A stretch of DNA of 8,695 nucleotides from an uncultured Chloroflexota bacterium (GTDB lineage: Bacteria > Chloroflexota > Anaerolineae > Anaerolineales > Anaerolineaceae). The stretch covers positions 9,306 through 18,000 of the forward strand of contig CADBKS010000116.1 of assembly GCA_902795255.1 (NCBI GenBank). The letters run 5' to 3'. Below are positions 1 to 5,693 of this stretch, piece after piece. Position 1 is the first letter of the stretch; each line of letters begins with the position of its first letter. Under the pieces are notes generated by a model. That model did not search any database. It worked only from the letters and a program-made list of their open reading frames with translations, and was not told where the DNA came from. The position numbers were made by a program, and so were the translations under genes.

Positions 1-55
1 CACCGATGATGACGGGGATCAGCTGCAGCAGTCGTTTTAATATAAATTTATACAT
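1..55 (-). CDS. ABC transporter permease, DppB/OppB type (N-terminal 18 codons only)
   Basis: Reading leftward from ATG at 55-53, the 18 visible codons give MYKFILKRLLQLIPVIIG. This is the typical opening of the first permease subunit of dipeptide/oligopeptide/nickel ABC importers: a short basic stretch with the K/R-RLLQLIPV signature leading into the first membrane helix. The rest lies outside the window. An AG-rich stretch (AGGAATAGGG) lies upstream as a possible ribosome binding site, and a good promoter is visible at 147-175. From family knowledge, the product would pair with a second permease, two ATPases and a binding protein to import peptides or nickel. Substrate cannot be inferred from 18 residues. 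The call rests on a short but characteristic motif. Confidence 0.72.
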   Translation of the reverse strand, partial: MYKFILKRLLQLIPVIIG

Positions 56-146
56 AAAGACTTATCCCTATTCCTCTCTTGAGAGATATCGTGTTGCTGT
101 TTTTATATATAAGTAATGTTTTTTACCTGTGGGCGGTAATACAGTT

Positions 147-175
147 ATTGTAATAGCATTTACCAATAATGGCAA
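147..175 (-). promoter_or_regulatory. Leftward sigma-70-type promoter for the permease gene
   Basis: On the minus strand, TTGCCA (175-170) and TACAAT (152-147) are separated by exactly 17 nt. Transcription would start near 140, leaving a leader of about 85 nt before the permease ATG at 55. The promoter is interleaved with a rightward promoter at 159-187. Confidence 0.6.
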
Positions 176-187
176 TAAGTTTACAAT
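159..187 (+). promoter_or_regulatory. Rightward sigma-70-type promoter for the PLP enzyme/GntR pair
   Basis: TTTACC (159-164) and TACAAT (182-187) are separated by 17 nt. Transcription would begin near 194, giving a leader of about 110 nt before the ATG at 305. An alternative -10, TATAAT at 212-217, has no good -35 at normal distance. The -35 lies inside the spacer of the leftward promoter, so RNA polymerase probably cannot occupy both at once. Confidence 0.5.
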
Positions 188-214
188 ATATTTATTATTA
201 ATACAAAAATATAT

Positions 215-228
215 AATTGTTAACAATT
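215..228. promoter_or_regulatory. Perfect 14-bp palindrome, candidate operator
   Basis: AATTGTTAACAATT is an exact inverted repeat just downstream of the predicted rightward start site. Its GT..AC core loosely resembles sites bound by FadR/FCD-type GntR proteins (TNGT-N-ACNA), and such a regulator is the second gene of this unit, so autoregulation is plausible. The centre spacing is not the canonical one. AT-rich sequence also yields short palindromes by chance, so the assignment is an inference. Confidence 0.35.
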
Positions 229-235
229 CTATTTC

Positions 236-284
236 ACCGCAGATCCGTCAGACAGGCGTCTGCGGTAAGGACCTGACGGGTTTT
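236..284 (+). promoter_or_regulatory. Structured leader with competing stems, possible attenuator or pseudoknot
   Basis: Two stems share this stretch. Stem A pairs 236-243 (ACCGCAGA) with 259-266 (TCTGCGGT), 8 bp. Stem B pairs 245-251 (CCGTCAG) with 273-279 (CTGACGG), plus a G-U at 244/280, and is followed by TTTT at 281-284. The left arm of B sits in the loop of A, so they are either alternatives (antiterminator versus terminator) or parts of an H-type pseudoknot. The ribosome binding site of the next gene (AAGGAG, 293-298) follows directly. No known riboswitch class is recognised. Confidence 0.35.
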
Positions 285-304
285 CCGGTGTAAAGGAGAT
301 AAGT

Positions 305-1339
305 ATGAAAATGATCGGCGGGACCTTCCCCCCTGAACCTGTAAACAGCACTGAAAACGTTTTTTTTGACCGTATCTGTCCTCCGGACGGAGACCTTACC
401 TTTATGATGTCCGGCCGCTGCGGCAGTTATTACTGTCTGCAGGATATTGCCCTCTCCGACCGCAAAAAGACCGCATACGTGCCGATCTACACCTGTGAGA
501 CGGTGCTGGCGCCGTTTGTAAAGGCCGGGTACAGACTGAAATTTTATGAACTGGATGAAAACCTTCACAGCGTTTTTGACCCGGCAGTTCTGGATGAGAT
601 CAGCCTGATCTCTCTGTGCGGTTACTATGGGTTCTGCAATTATGACCGGAGCTTCGTGCAGACCTGCCGGGACCGGGGGATCACCGTGATCGAAGACGTG
701 ACCCATTCCGTGCTGTCTGCGGACGGGATCGACCCGCTTTGCGATTATTTCGCGGGAAGTTTCCGCAAATGGATGGGCGTCCCCTGCGGCGGGATCGCCG
801 TAAAAAAACACGGCCGCTTCAGCACACAGCCATTGCCGCCGCATCCGGAACATCTGGACCTGCGGATCCGGACGATCCGTGATCCGGAAAGCGGCCTGTT
901 CTGGGAAGGGGAGATGCTGCTGCGGAAGATCTTTGATGCTTATGCAGGGGATGATGCTTCCGAATATACGCTTCGGCGTGCGGATCTTGCGGAAATCAGC
1001 CGGAAGCGGCGGGAGAATTACCAGGCTGTCCTTGCCGGGCTGAAGGAAGGGCTTCGCGGGATCCGGGTGATCTTCCCCGAACTGCCCGAAGTCACGGTCC
1101 CCAGTCATTTCGTGATCTATGCGGAAAAGCGGGATGAACTGCAGGCTTTTCTTTCCGAGCGGAAGATCCATTCCACCGTTTACTGGCCGGTCAGTCCCTT
1201 CGTCGATCTGACAGGGCATGAGACTGCGTATTATATTTACGGCCATATTCTGGCAGTTCCCTGTGATCAGCGGTATACTCCAAATGATATGAGACGAATT
1301 TCGGACGCGCTCAATCATTTCGGAGGATGCAATGAGTGA
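305..1339 (+). CDS. DegT/DnrJ/EryC1/StrS-type PLP-dependent aminotransferase-like protein
   Basis: This 344-residue protein has the landmarks of fold-type I PLP enzymes of the DegT/AHBA-synthase group. A glycine-rich stretch near residues 36-42 (SGRCGSY) is in the usual phosphate-binding region. VIEDVTHS at 128-135 supplies the Asp (D131) that contacts the PLP ring nitrogen. GSFRKWMG at 151-158 supplies the Schiff-base lysine (K155). The C-terminal VPCDQRYTPNDMRRI (318-332) matches the family's usual ending, where LPLHPxLTxxD is common. It is a little shorter than the usual 370-400 residues. Family members transaminate keto-sugars or similar carbonyl compounds; the substrate here is unknown, and no sugar-nucleotide genes lie nearby. 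The start is set by AAGGAG 6 nt upstream. It overlaps the regulator gene by 8 bp, implying co-transcription and coupled translation. Confidence 0.8.
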   Translation: MKMIGGTFPPEPVNSTENVFFDRICPPDGDLTFMMSGRCGSYYCLQDIALSDRKKTAYVPIYTCETVLAPFVKAGYRLKFYELDENLHSVFDPAVLDEISLISLCGYYGFCNYDRSFVQTCRDRGITVIEDVTHSVLSADGIDPLCDYFAGSFRKWMGVPCGGIAVKKHGRFSTQPLPPHPEHLDLRIRTIRDPESGLFWEGEMLLRKIFDAYAGDDASEYTLRRADLAEISRKRRENYQAVLAGLKEGLRGIRVIFPELPEVTVPSHFVIYAEKRDELQAFLSERKIHSTVYWPVSPFVDLTGHETAYYIYGHILAVPCDQRYTPNDMRRISDALNHFGGCNE

Positions 1340-2021
1340 AACCACAGAGAAGAGGTCAAAGCAGAATTATTCGGAGATCGCGCTGTACTACCTCCGGGAA
1401 CAGATCATCAACGGACAGCTGCAGCCCGGCGAGAAGCTTATTGAAAACAATATTTCCGATAAGCTCAACATCAGCCGGGGCCCGGTGCGGGATGCACTGA
1501 AACGGCTGGCGGTGGAAGGACTTGTGGATTATCATCCGAATAAGGGCTGCACCGTTGCCCTGCTTTCCCCGAAAGACGCCTATGAGGTCTTTTTTCTGCG
1601 CGGCAGTCTTGAAAAGCTGGCGTTGGAAAAAGGCGGCTGTCATGTGGATACATACGGACTTCTGGCGATGGAGGCCGCTCTGGACGAACTTCGCTCTCTG
1701 GAGGGCGCTGATGACCTTCTTGCGGAATCGCGGGCGGATGAGAAATTCCACGCGCAGATCGTGCTGTCCTGCCAGATCTCGCGCCTGTATAAAATGTGGG
1801 AACTGCTCAGCCCGCTCAACGGGGCGATGTTTCTGCTGCTGAAAAAAATGGGAGAGGACAGCGGCGGCACGTATGCGGAATCCCGCGGCATCCGGCTGAC
1901 CAACTCCCATGAGCGGATCTATGAAGCGATCCGTTCCGAAAACCTGGCCGAAGCCTGCCGCGCCCTCGACGACCATTATCTAAAAAAGGGCGAACAGCTT
2001 TACCGCCATTCGCTCTCCTGA
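1332..2021 (+). CDS. GntR family transcriptional regulator, FCD (FadR) subfamily
   Basis: This 229-residue protein has a winged helix-turn-helix at about residues 12-77. It shows the GntR hallmarks LREQIINGQLQPGEKL (21-36) and ISRGPVRDALKRLAVEGLV (47-65). An all-helical FCD effector domain follows at about 85-222. The FCD metal/ligand set is present as D136, H140, H193 and H215. FCD regulators typically bind small carboxylic acids and repress neighbouring catabolic or transport genes. CGGAGG at 1321-1326 sits 5 nt before the ATG, inside the end of the aminotransferase gene, so translation is probably coupled. The likely targets are its own operon and perhaps the divergent permease, through the palindrome at 215-228; that link is inferred. 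Confidence 0.9.
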   Translation: MSETTEKRSKQNYSEIALYYLREQIINGQLQPGEKLIENNISDKLNISRGPVRDALKRLAVEGLVDYHPNKGCTVALLSPKDAYEVFFLRGSLEKLALEKGGCHVDTYGLLAMEAALDELRSLEGADDLLAESRADEKFHAQIVLSCQISRLYKMWELLSPLNGAMFLLLKKMGEDSGGTYAESRGIRLTNSHERIYEAIRSENLAEACRALDDHYLKKGEQLYRHSLS

Positions 2022-2176
2022 GCACCGGGCGGTTTCTCTTTCGGAAACCGGGCAGCATACGCGGGCCCTCTTTCCGTGCCTCTGCAGACCGGTTCCGGAA
2101 CCGACAAGGCGATTTATCGTCACAGAATACCGCGGATTTTCCCCGCATGCTCCGCAACCGCGCGGGTGAACCGGAC

Positions 2177-2213
2177 AAAAAAGGGGCGGCCCTGTTTTTC
2201 GGCCGCCCCTTTT
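2177..2213 (+). terminator. Strong intrinsic terminator, probably bidirectional
   Basis: A perfect 9-bp GC stem (GGGGCGGCC 2183-2191 with GGCCGCCCC 2201-2209) closes a 9-nt loop. It is flanked by AAAAAA (2177-2182) and TTTT (2210-2213). It ends the rightward aminotransferase/GntR unit and, read leftward with its T6 tail, can also stop transcripts from the DegV gene. The 155 bp between the regulator stop and this hairpin hold no gene; a weak 7-bp hairpin (2030-2036 with 2044-2050) is the only structure seen there. Confidence 0.85.
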
Positions 2214-2249
2214 GTATCAGAGAAAACAAAAAGGTGTACATGAAGGATC

Positions 2250-2283
2250 AAAAGACCTGCCTGAAATTATCAGGCAGGTCTTT
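2250..2283 (-). terminator. Stem-loop, probable terminator of the DegV gene
   Basis: A perfect 14-bp inverted repeat (2251-2264 with 2270-2283) has a 5-nt loop. Its leftward transcript ends ...GGTCTTTT. It lies about 100 bp beyond the DegV stop. The T run partly belongs to the stem, so the U tail is short. Together with the hairpin at 2177-2213 it forms a double terminator between the two converging units. Confidence 0.6.
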
Positions 2284-2381
2284 CCCCGTGTGCCGCATGT
2301 GAAAAGGATCACAAATCCGGGAATCGGGGCCTTTATCAATATCCGCATGCCGGGTCAGATGCGCCCCGGCACCGCACCGGG

Positions 2382-3236
2382 TCATTTTTTCGCGAAGAAC
2401 GCGAGGGCGATCGCTCCTGGGCCGGCATAGGTCCCGATCGTCGCTCCGACGGGAGTGATCTGCAGACATTCCTCGTGTCCCGCATACAGAAACGCGGAAT
2501 CCGTGATGTACTTCCGGAGAAAGGCATCGTCAAACCCCGTGTACCCGAGACAAAGCGGCCTGCTGAAATCGATCCCGCCCATCTCCCGGATGAACTGGGT
2601 CAGCATATTTTCGGAATTCCGCGATCCGCGTGCCTTACCGAGCAGCTTTACGACCCCCTCCTCGATCGTGAGCACCGGCTTCACCCGCAGGATATTGCCG
2701 ACCGCTGCCGCGGCGGATGAGATCCGTCCGCCGAGTTTCAGATATTCCAGCGTGTCAAACACCGCGATGACATGGGCATCCTGCTGCTCCCGGAGAATGG
2801 TCTCCGCGATCTTTTCCGCAGACTCGCCGGCCGCCCGAAGCCGAACGGCGCGCTCCACAATGATATACTCGGAAATACAAAACTGCCGGGTGTCGATCAC
2901 AAACACCTGTCCGGAATATTCCTCCGCGGCCATACAGGCACTCCGGAAGGATCCCGAAACGCCCGAAGACAGGCAGAAGCACAGCACCTGATCCCCCGCA
3001 GACACCGCCTTTTCAAAAACATCCCGGTAAACAGCCGGCGGGATCTGGCTCGTCTTCGGGATCTCATCCGTCTCTACCAGCTTCTCATAAAAAGCGTGCG
3101 GAGAAAGCGTCACACCGTCCTGATAGACATTTTCACCAAATCTGACCGTGAGCGGCAGGACCGTGATATCCCATTCTTTGGCTTTTTCCTGTGAAATATC
3201 ACTTGCCGAATCCGTTATGATATGTATCTTATTCAT
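2382..3236 (-). CDS. DegV family fatty-acid-binding protein (FakB-like)
   Basis: The 284-residue product, about the family's usual size, opens with the DegV signature HIITDSASDIS (5-15). It also shows KTSQIPP (61-67), the lipid-pocket loop SSGVSGSF (90-97), GGRIS (169-173) and the closing IGTYAGPGAIALAF (267-280). DegV/FakB proteins hold a long-chain fatty acid and present it to the kinase FakA, which makes acyl-phosphate for membrane lipid synthesis. No kinase gene is seen here, which is common because FakB paralogues are scattered. The ATG at 3236 is chosen because GGAG lies 6 nt upstream; a TTG six codons earlier is in frame but has no such site. One oddity is Tyr at 270, where the IGTHxGPG motif normally has His. 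The gene stands alone between a terminator pair and a long gap. Confidence 0.9.
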   Translation of the reverse strand: MNKIHIITDSASDISQEKAKEWDITVLPLTVRFGENVYQDGVTLSPHAFYEKLVETDEIPKTSQIPPAVYRDVFEKAVSAGDQVLCFCLSSGVSGSFRSACMAAEEYSGQVFVIDTRQFCISEYIIVERAVRLRAAGESAEKIAETILREQQDAHVIAVFDTLEYLKLGGRISSAAAAVGNILRVKPVLTIEEGVVKLLGKARGSRNSENMLTQFIREMGGIDFSRPLCLGYTGFDDAFLRKYITDSAFLYAGHEECLQITPVGATIGTYAGPGAIALAFFAKK

Positions 3237-3554
3237 TATGATCTCCAGGAGCAATTATGACACAATTTTTCTCAGATAACAGTCTTTCCCGCAAAAACCT
3301 GCATCTTAACAAACCCGAATTTGTAACGGAAAATTATCTTTTATCATCTTCTCCGGTGTTCCGGTCACGCAGGCAATTGCTTACACCTGTGTTCTGTGAA
3401 GCATGTCCGGCAGCAAACCGGAAGCCTGACTCCGGACCGGAAAACAGAAACACTGTGATGAATATCGGGATAAATGAGGAGGAATCTTCCCGTAAAACGG
3501 TGCTCCGCCGGCAAAGGCAGCAGTTTCCGCCTGTAGGGAAAAACATGAAATTTT

Positions 3555-3564
3555 TGCGTATAAT
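3555..3564 (+). promoter_or_regulatory. Possible -10 element for the repeat-protein gene
   Basis: TGCGTATAAT contains a perfect TATAAT (3559-3564) with a TG two bases further upstream than in a standard extended -10. No recognisable -35 lies 16-18 nt upstream. Transcription would start near 3571 and give a leader of about 110 nt. Confidence 0.35.
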
Positions 3565-3614
3565 GTTTGGGCTGTAATTACACACAGGCGGACGCAGCGT
3601 GATAAAATATTTTT

Positions 3615-3667
3615 TAATTCCGCTAACGTTCAGGATGTAAGCCGCAAATTATCGGCAGGCGGAATTA
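3615..3667 (+). promoter_or_regulatory. Inverted repeat in the 5' leader next to the ribosome binding site
   Basis: TAATTCCGC (3615-3623) pairs perfectly with GCGGAATTA (3659-3667). A small inner hairpin (GCCG 3641-3644 with CGGC 3653-3656) lies within the 35-nt loop. The right arm ends directly before the AGGAAAG ribosome binding site (3669-3675). The fold could therefore tune translation of the secreted repeat protein. Function is inferred from position only. Confidence 0.35.
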
Positions 3668-3680
3668 TAGGAAAGATTAT

Positions 3681-5624
3681 ATGAAAAAACTTTGTATCCG
3701 GATCTGGCTTCTGATGCTGTGCCTTTGCTCCCGAAATGTTTATGCCGAAGAAGGTACCTGCGGCACAAATGTGAAGTATACAACGTCGAACGATACTGTC
3801 ACTTTTTCGAAAGCGGATCCTGCTTCCGAAGCGGTTTGGGGAAACTGCGGTGATGTTTTTCAGTACGCGCCAAAATACAGGGTCATAAAGGTGAGTGATA
3901 CCTTACGGGTTGAGAGCGACGGAGGCTTGTTTTATGACTTCCCTTATGTTCGGAAAATGTACCTGTCCGATTTGGACGTTTCCGATGTGACGAATATGAC
4001 CGGAATGTTCGCAGACTGCAGTTCGCTGACAGATCTGGATGTGAGCGGATGGGATACTTCCGGCGTGATCAGTATGCATAGCATGTTTAGTAATTGCAGC
4101 TCGCTGACCAGTCTGGATGTGAGCAGCTGGGATACTTCCAATGTGATCGATATGGATTCAATGTTCGCGAACTGCGGTTCACTGACAAGCCTGGATTTGA
4201 GTAAATGGGATACTTCCAATGTGATTGAAATGGTTTCGATGTTCTATGGCTGCCATTCACTGACAGATCTGGATGTGAGCGGATGGGATACTTCCGGCGT
4301 AACGGATATGATGTGGATGTTCTATGGCTGCAGATCGCTGACAAACCTGGATGTGAGTGGCTGGGATACTTCCGATGTGACGAATATGTCCTCAATGTTC
4401 GAAGACTGCAGATCGCTGACAGATCTGGATCTTAGTGACTGGGACACTTCCAATGTCAATGACACTTATGAGTGGGAAGGGATGTTTTTAGGCTGCAATT
4501 CGCTCTCAGTCATAACGCTGGGAAAGGATTCAATGTCCGGAGAAAATATCTTTTTTTCCCTGCCAAAAGCCTATAACACGTGGGTTTACACCGCTCAGGG
4601 AGAAATCGCGTCGGACCCGCTGCCGCTGAATACAGCCAAATCTGATGCTTCGCTTTTTGAAGAATATGATCACCGCACAATGGCAGGAACCTGGTCCGTC
4701 AGCGAAAACGCCGGCGCAGCGGCCGGAAATCAGTCTGCCGGAGAAGGCACCTGCGGTGTGAACGTGAAGTACACAGTATCGGGCGATACCGTCACTTTTT
4801 CGAAGGCGGATCCGGCTTCAGAAGCGGTATGGGAAGACTGCGGTTCGGTTTTCCAAAACGATCCGAAATACCGGACCGTAAAGGTGAGCGATACCATCCG
4901 GATCAAAGACGGCAGAGATCTGTTTTACGGTTTTCCTTATGTCCGGGAAATGTACCTGGCTAATTTTGACGTTTCCGGTGTAACGGATATGAGCGGAATG
5001 TTTGCGGGCTGCAGCTCGCTGACGACTCTGGATGTGAGCAGCTGGGATACCTCCGCCGTCACGAATATGACAGCGATGTTTGATGGCTGCCGTTCCCTGA
5101 CAGATCCGGATGTGAGCTGCTGGGATACTTCCAATGTGACCCGCATGACCGGGATGTTCAACAACTGCGCTTCACTGACAGATCCGGATGTGAGCCGTTG
5201 GGATACGTCCGCCGTAACAAGTATGAGCGGGATGTTCGATAACTGCATTTCGCTGACCGGTCCGGACGTGAACGGCTGGGATATTTCATCAGTGACGGAT
5301 ATGTACTCAATGTTCCAGGGCTGCGTTTCACTGACCGGTCTGAATATCAGCGGCTGGGATACGTCCGCCGTGACCGGGATGTCCGCTATGTTCAAAGGCT
5401 GCAATTCTCTTTCCGATATCACGCTGGGGAAGAACACGATGGCCGGAGGAAATATCTTTAATAACCTGCCGAAGGCTTATGACACTTGGGTCTATACCGC
5501 TCAGGGAGAGACCGTGTCGGACCCGCTGCCGCTGAATACAGCAAAATCCGATGCATCGCTGTTTGAAGAATATGATCACCGCACAATGGCAGGAACCTGG
5601 TCAGCAGAAAATCACACACCGTAA
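3681..5624 (+). CDS. Secreted BspA-like protein with 26-residue (DUF285-type) leucine-rich repeats
   Basis: The 647-residue product starts with a signal peptide: basic KK, a hydrophobic core at about 7-16, and likely cleavage after VYA (A22). It consists of two copies of one module, about 24-354 and 355-647. Each opens with EGTCG.NVKYT, continues through TVTFSKADPASEAVW, then a ladder of 26-residue repeats of the form SLTxLDVSxWDTSxVTxMxxMFxxC, and ends in a cap with WVYTAQGE and EEYDHRTMAGTW. Copy one has six full repeats (115-273, the last with 3 extra residues); copy two has five (446-575). Each repeat ends in Cys. Such proteins act at the cell surface, often in adhesion, but no LPXTG motif, membrane helix or cell-wall domain is present, so this one would be released or bound loosely. 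Three copy-two repeats carry Pro for the core Leu. The stop may be secondary (see findings). Confidence 0.85.
   Translation: MKKLCIRIWLLMLCLCSRNVYAEEGTCGTNVKYTTSNDTVTFSKADPASEAVWGNCGDVFQYAPKYRVIKVSDTLRVESDGGLFYDFPYVRKMYLSDLDVSDVTNMTGMFADCSSLTDLDVSGWDTSGVISMHSMFSNCSSLTSLDVSSWDTSNVIDMDSMFANCGSLTSLDLSKWDTSNVIEMVSMFYGCHSLTDLDVSGWDTSGVTDMMWMFYGCRSLTNLDVSGWDTSDVTNMSSMFEDCRSLTDLDLSDWDTSNVNDTYEWEGMFLGCNSLSVITLGKDSMSGENIFFSLPKAYNTWVYTAQGEIASDPLPLNTAKSDASLFEEYDHRTMAGTWSVSENAGAAAGNQSAGEGTCGVNVKYTVSGDTVTFSKADPASEAVWEDCGSVFQNDPKYRTVKVSDTIRIKDGRDLFYGFPYVREMYLANFDVSGVTDMSGMFAGCSSLTTLDVSSWDTSAVTNMTAMFDGCRSLTDPDVSCWDTSNVTRMTGMFNNCASLTDPDVSRWDTSAVTSMSGMFDNCISLTGPDVNGWDISSVTDMYSMFQGCVSLTGLNISGWDTSAVTGMSAMFKGCNSLSDITLGKNTMAGGNIFNNLPKAYDTWVYTAQGETVSDPLPLNTAKSDASLFEEYDHRTMAGTWSAENHTP
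4023..4499 (+). repeat. First array of six 78-nt coding repeats
   Basis: Units begin at 4023, 4101, 4179, 4257, 4335 and 4413, each at the TCG/TCA codon of SLT. Five are exactly 78 nt; the sixth is 87 nt because of a 9-nt in-frame insertion encoding an altered NDTYEWEGMF segment. A partial unit (DVSDVTNMTGMFADC) precedes the array. Confidence 0.9.
4595..4696 (+). repeat. Module-end direct repeat, copy 1
   Basis: This 102-nt stretch encodes the conserved module cap from the QGE of TAQGE to TMAGTW. It matches 5501-5602 with 7 differences in 102 positions by my count, and the last 35 nt are identical. Similarity is much higher here than in the repeat ladders, pointing to recent duplication or gene conversion. 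Confidence 0.85.
5016..5405 (+). repeat. Second array of five 78-nt coding repeats
   Basis: Five exact 78-nt units start at 5016, 5094, 5172, 5250 and 5328, preceded by a partial unit as in the first array. Units two to four encode Pro (CCG at 5106, 5184 and 5262) where all other units encode Leu, which suggests they arose from one another by local duplication. Confidence 0.9.
5501..5602 (+). repeat. Module-end direct repeat, copy 2
   Basis: This is the partner of 4595-4696, with the same length and frame. It lies just before the stop codon of the repeat protein. Confidence 0.85.
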
Positions 5625-5661
5625 AACGCCGGTCAGTGGCTCAGAAAAACTGTGTGACATT

Positions 5662-5693
5662 CGGAAACGGGCGGGTGACCTTGCCCGTTTCCG
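5662..5693 (+). terminator. GC-rich stem-loop after the repeat-protein gene
   Basis: CGGAAACGGGC (5662-5672) pairs perfectly with GCCCGTTTCCG (5683-5693) around a 10-nt loop, 37 bp beyond the stop. No T run follows, so it is not a textbook intrinsic terminator. It could still mark or protect the transcript's 3' end. Confidence 0.4.

Larger units (their letters stand above)
3237..3680. other. Intergenic region between DegV and the repeat-protein gene
   Basis: This 444-bp gap separates two divergent genes. A rightward open frame at 3257-3577 (106 codons) has AGGAG 5 nt upstream. However, its translation is polar and low-complexity, resembles no family I know, and lacks convincing coding character, so I do not call it a gene. 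The gap contains a TATAAT at 3559-3564 and an inverted repeat before the next gene (separate entries). It also has several scattered copies of short TCCGG/CCGGA words that do not build a strong hairpin. Confidence 0.5.

Noticed and set aside
248..1345. Long leftward open frame (365 codons) opposite the PLP enzyme gene
   Set aside because: It is antisense to a gene with clear catalytic motifs, and its translation shows no family features and low-quality composition. It is a GC-driven shadow.
1356..1976. Leftward open frame of 206 codons opposite the GntR gene
   Set aside because: The sense strand carries a full GntR/FCD domain set; the antisense translation has no recognisable motifs.
3254..3262. 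Extended -10 like sequence (TGTCATAAT, minus strand) for the DegV gene
   Set aside because: It would place the start of the RNA almost on the ribosome binding site, and no good -35 is present.
3257..3577. 106-codon rightward frame with AGGAG upstream in the DegV/repeat-protein gap
   Set aside because: The ribosome-binding-like bases overlap the DegV leader on the other strand. The product resembles no known protein, has random-looking composition, and has no partner genes. Conservation data could revive it.
4023..5405. Regular direct repeats considered as a CRISPR-like or satellite array
   Set aside because: The units are 78 nt with no spacers, stay in frame, and encode a known 26-residue surface-protein repeat.
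4937..5437. Leftward open frames with repeated motifs inside the repeat-protein gene
   Set aside because: The periodic sequence on the sense strand automatically creates periodic antisense frames. The sense protein has a signal peptide and family repeats.
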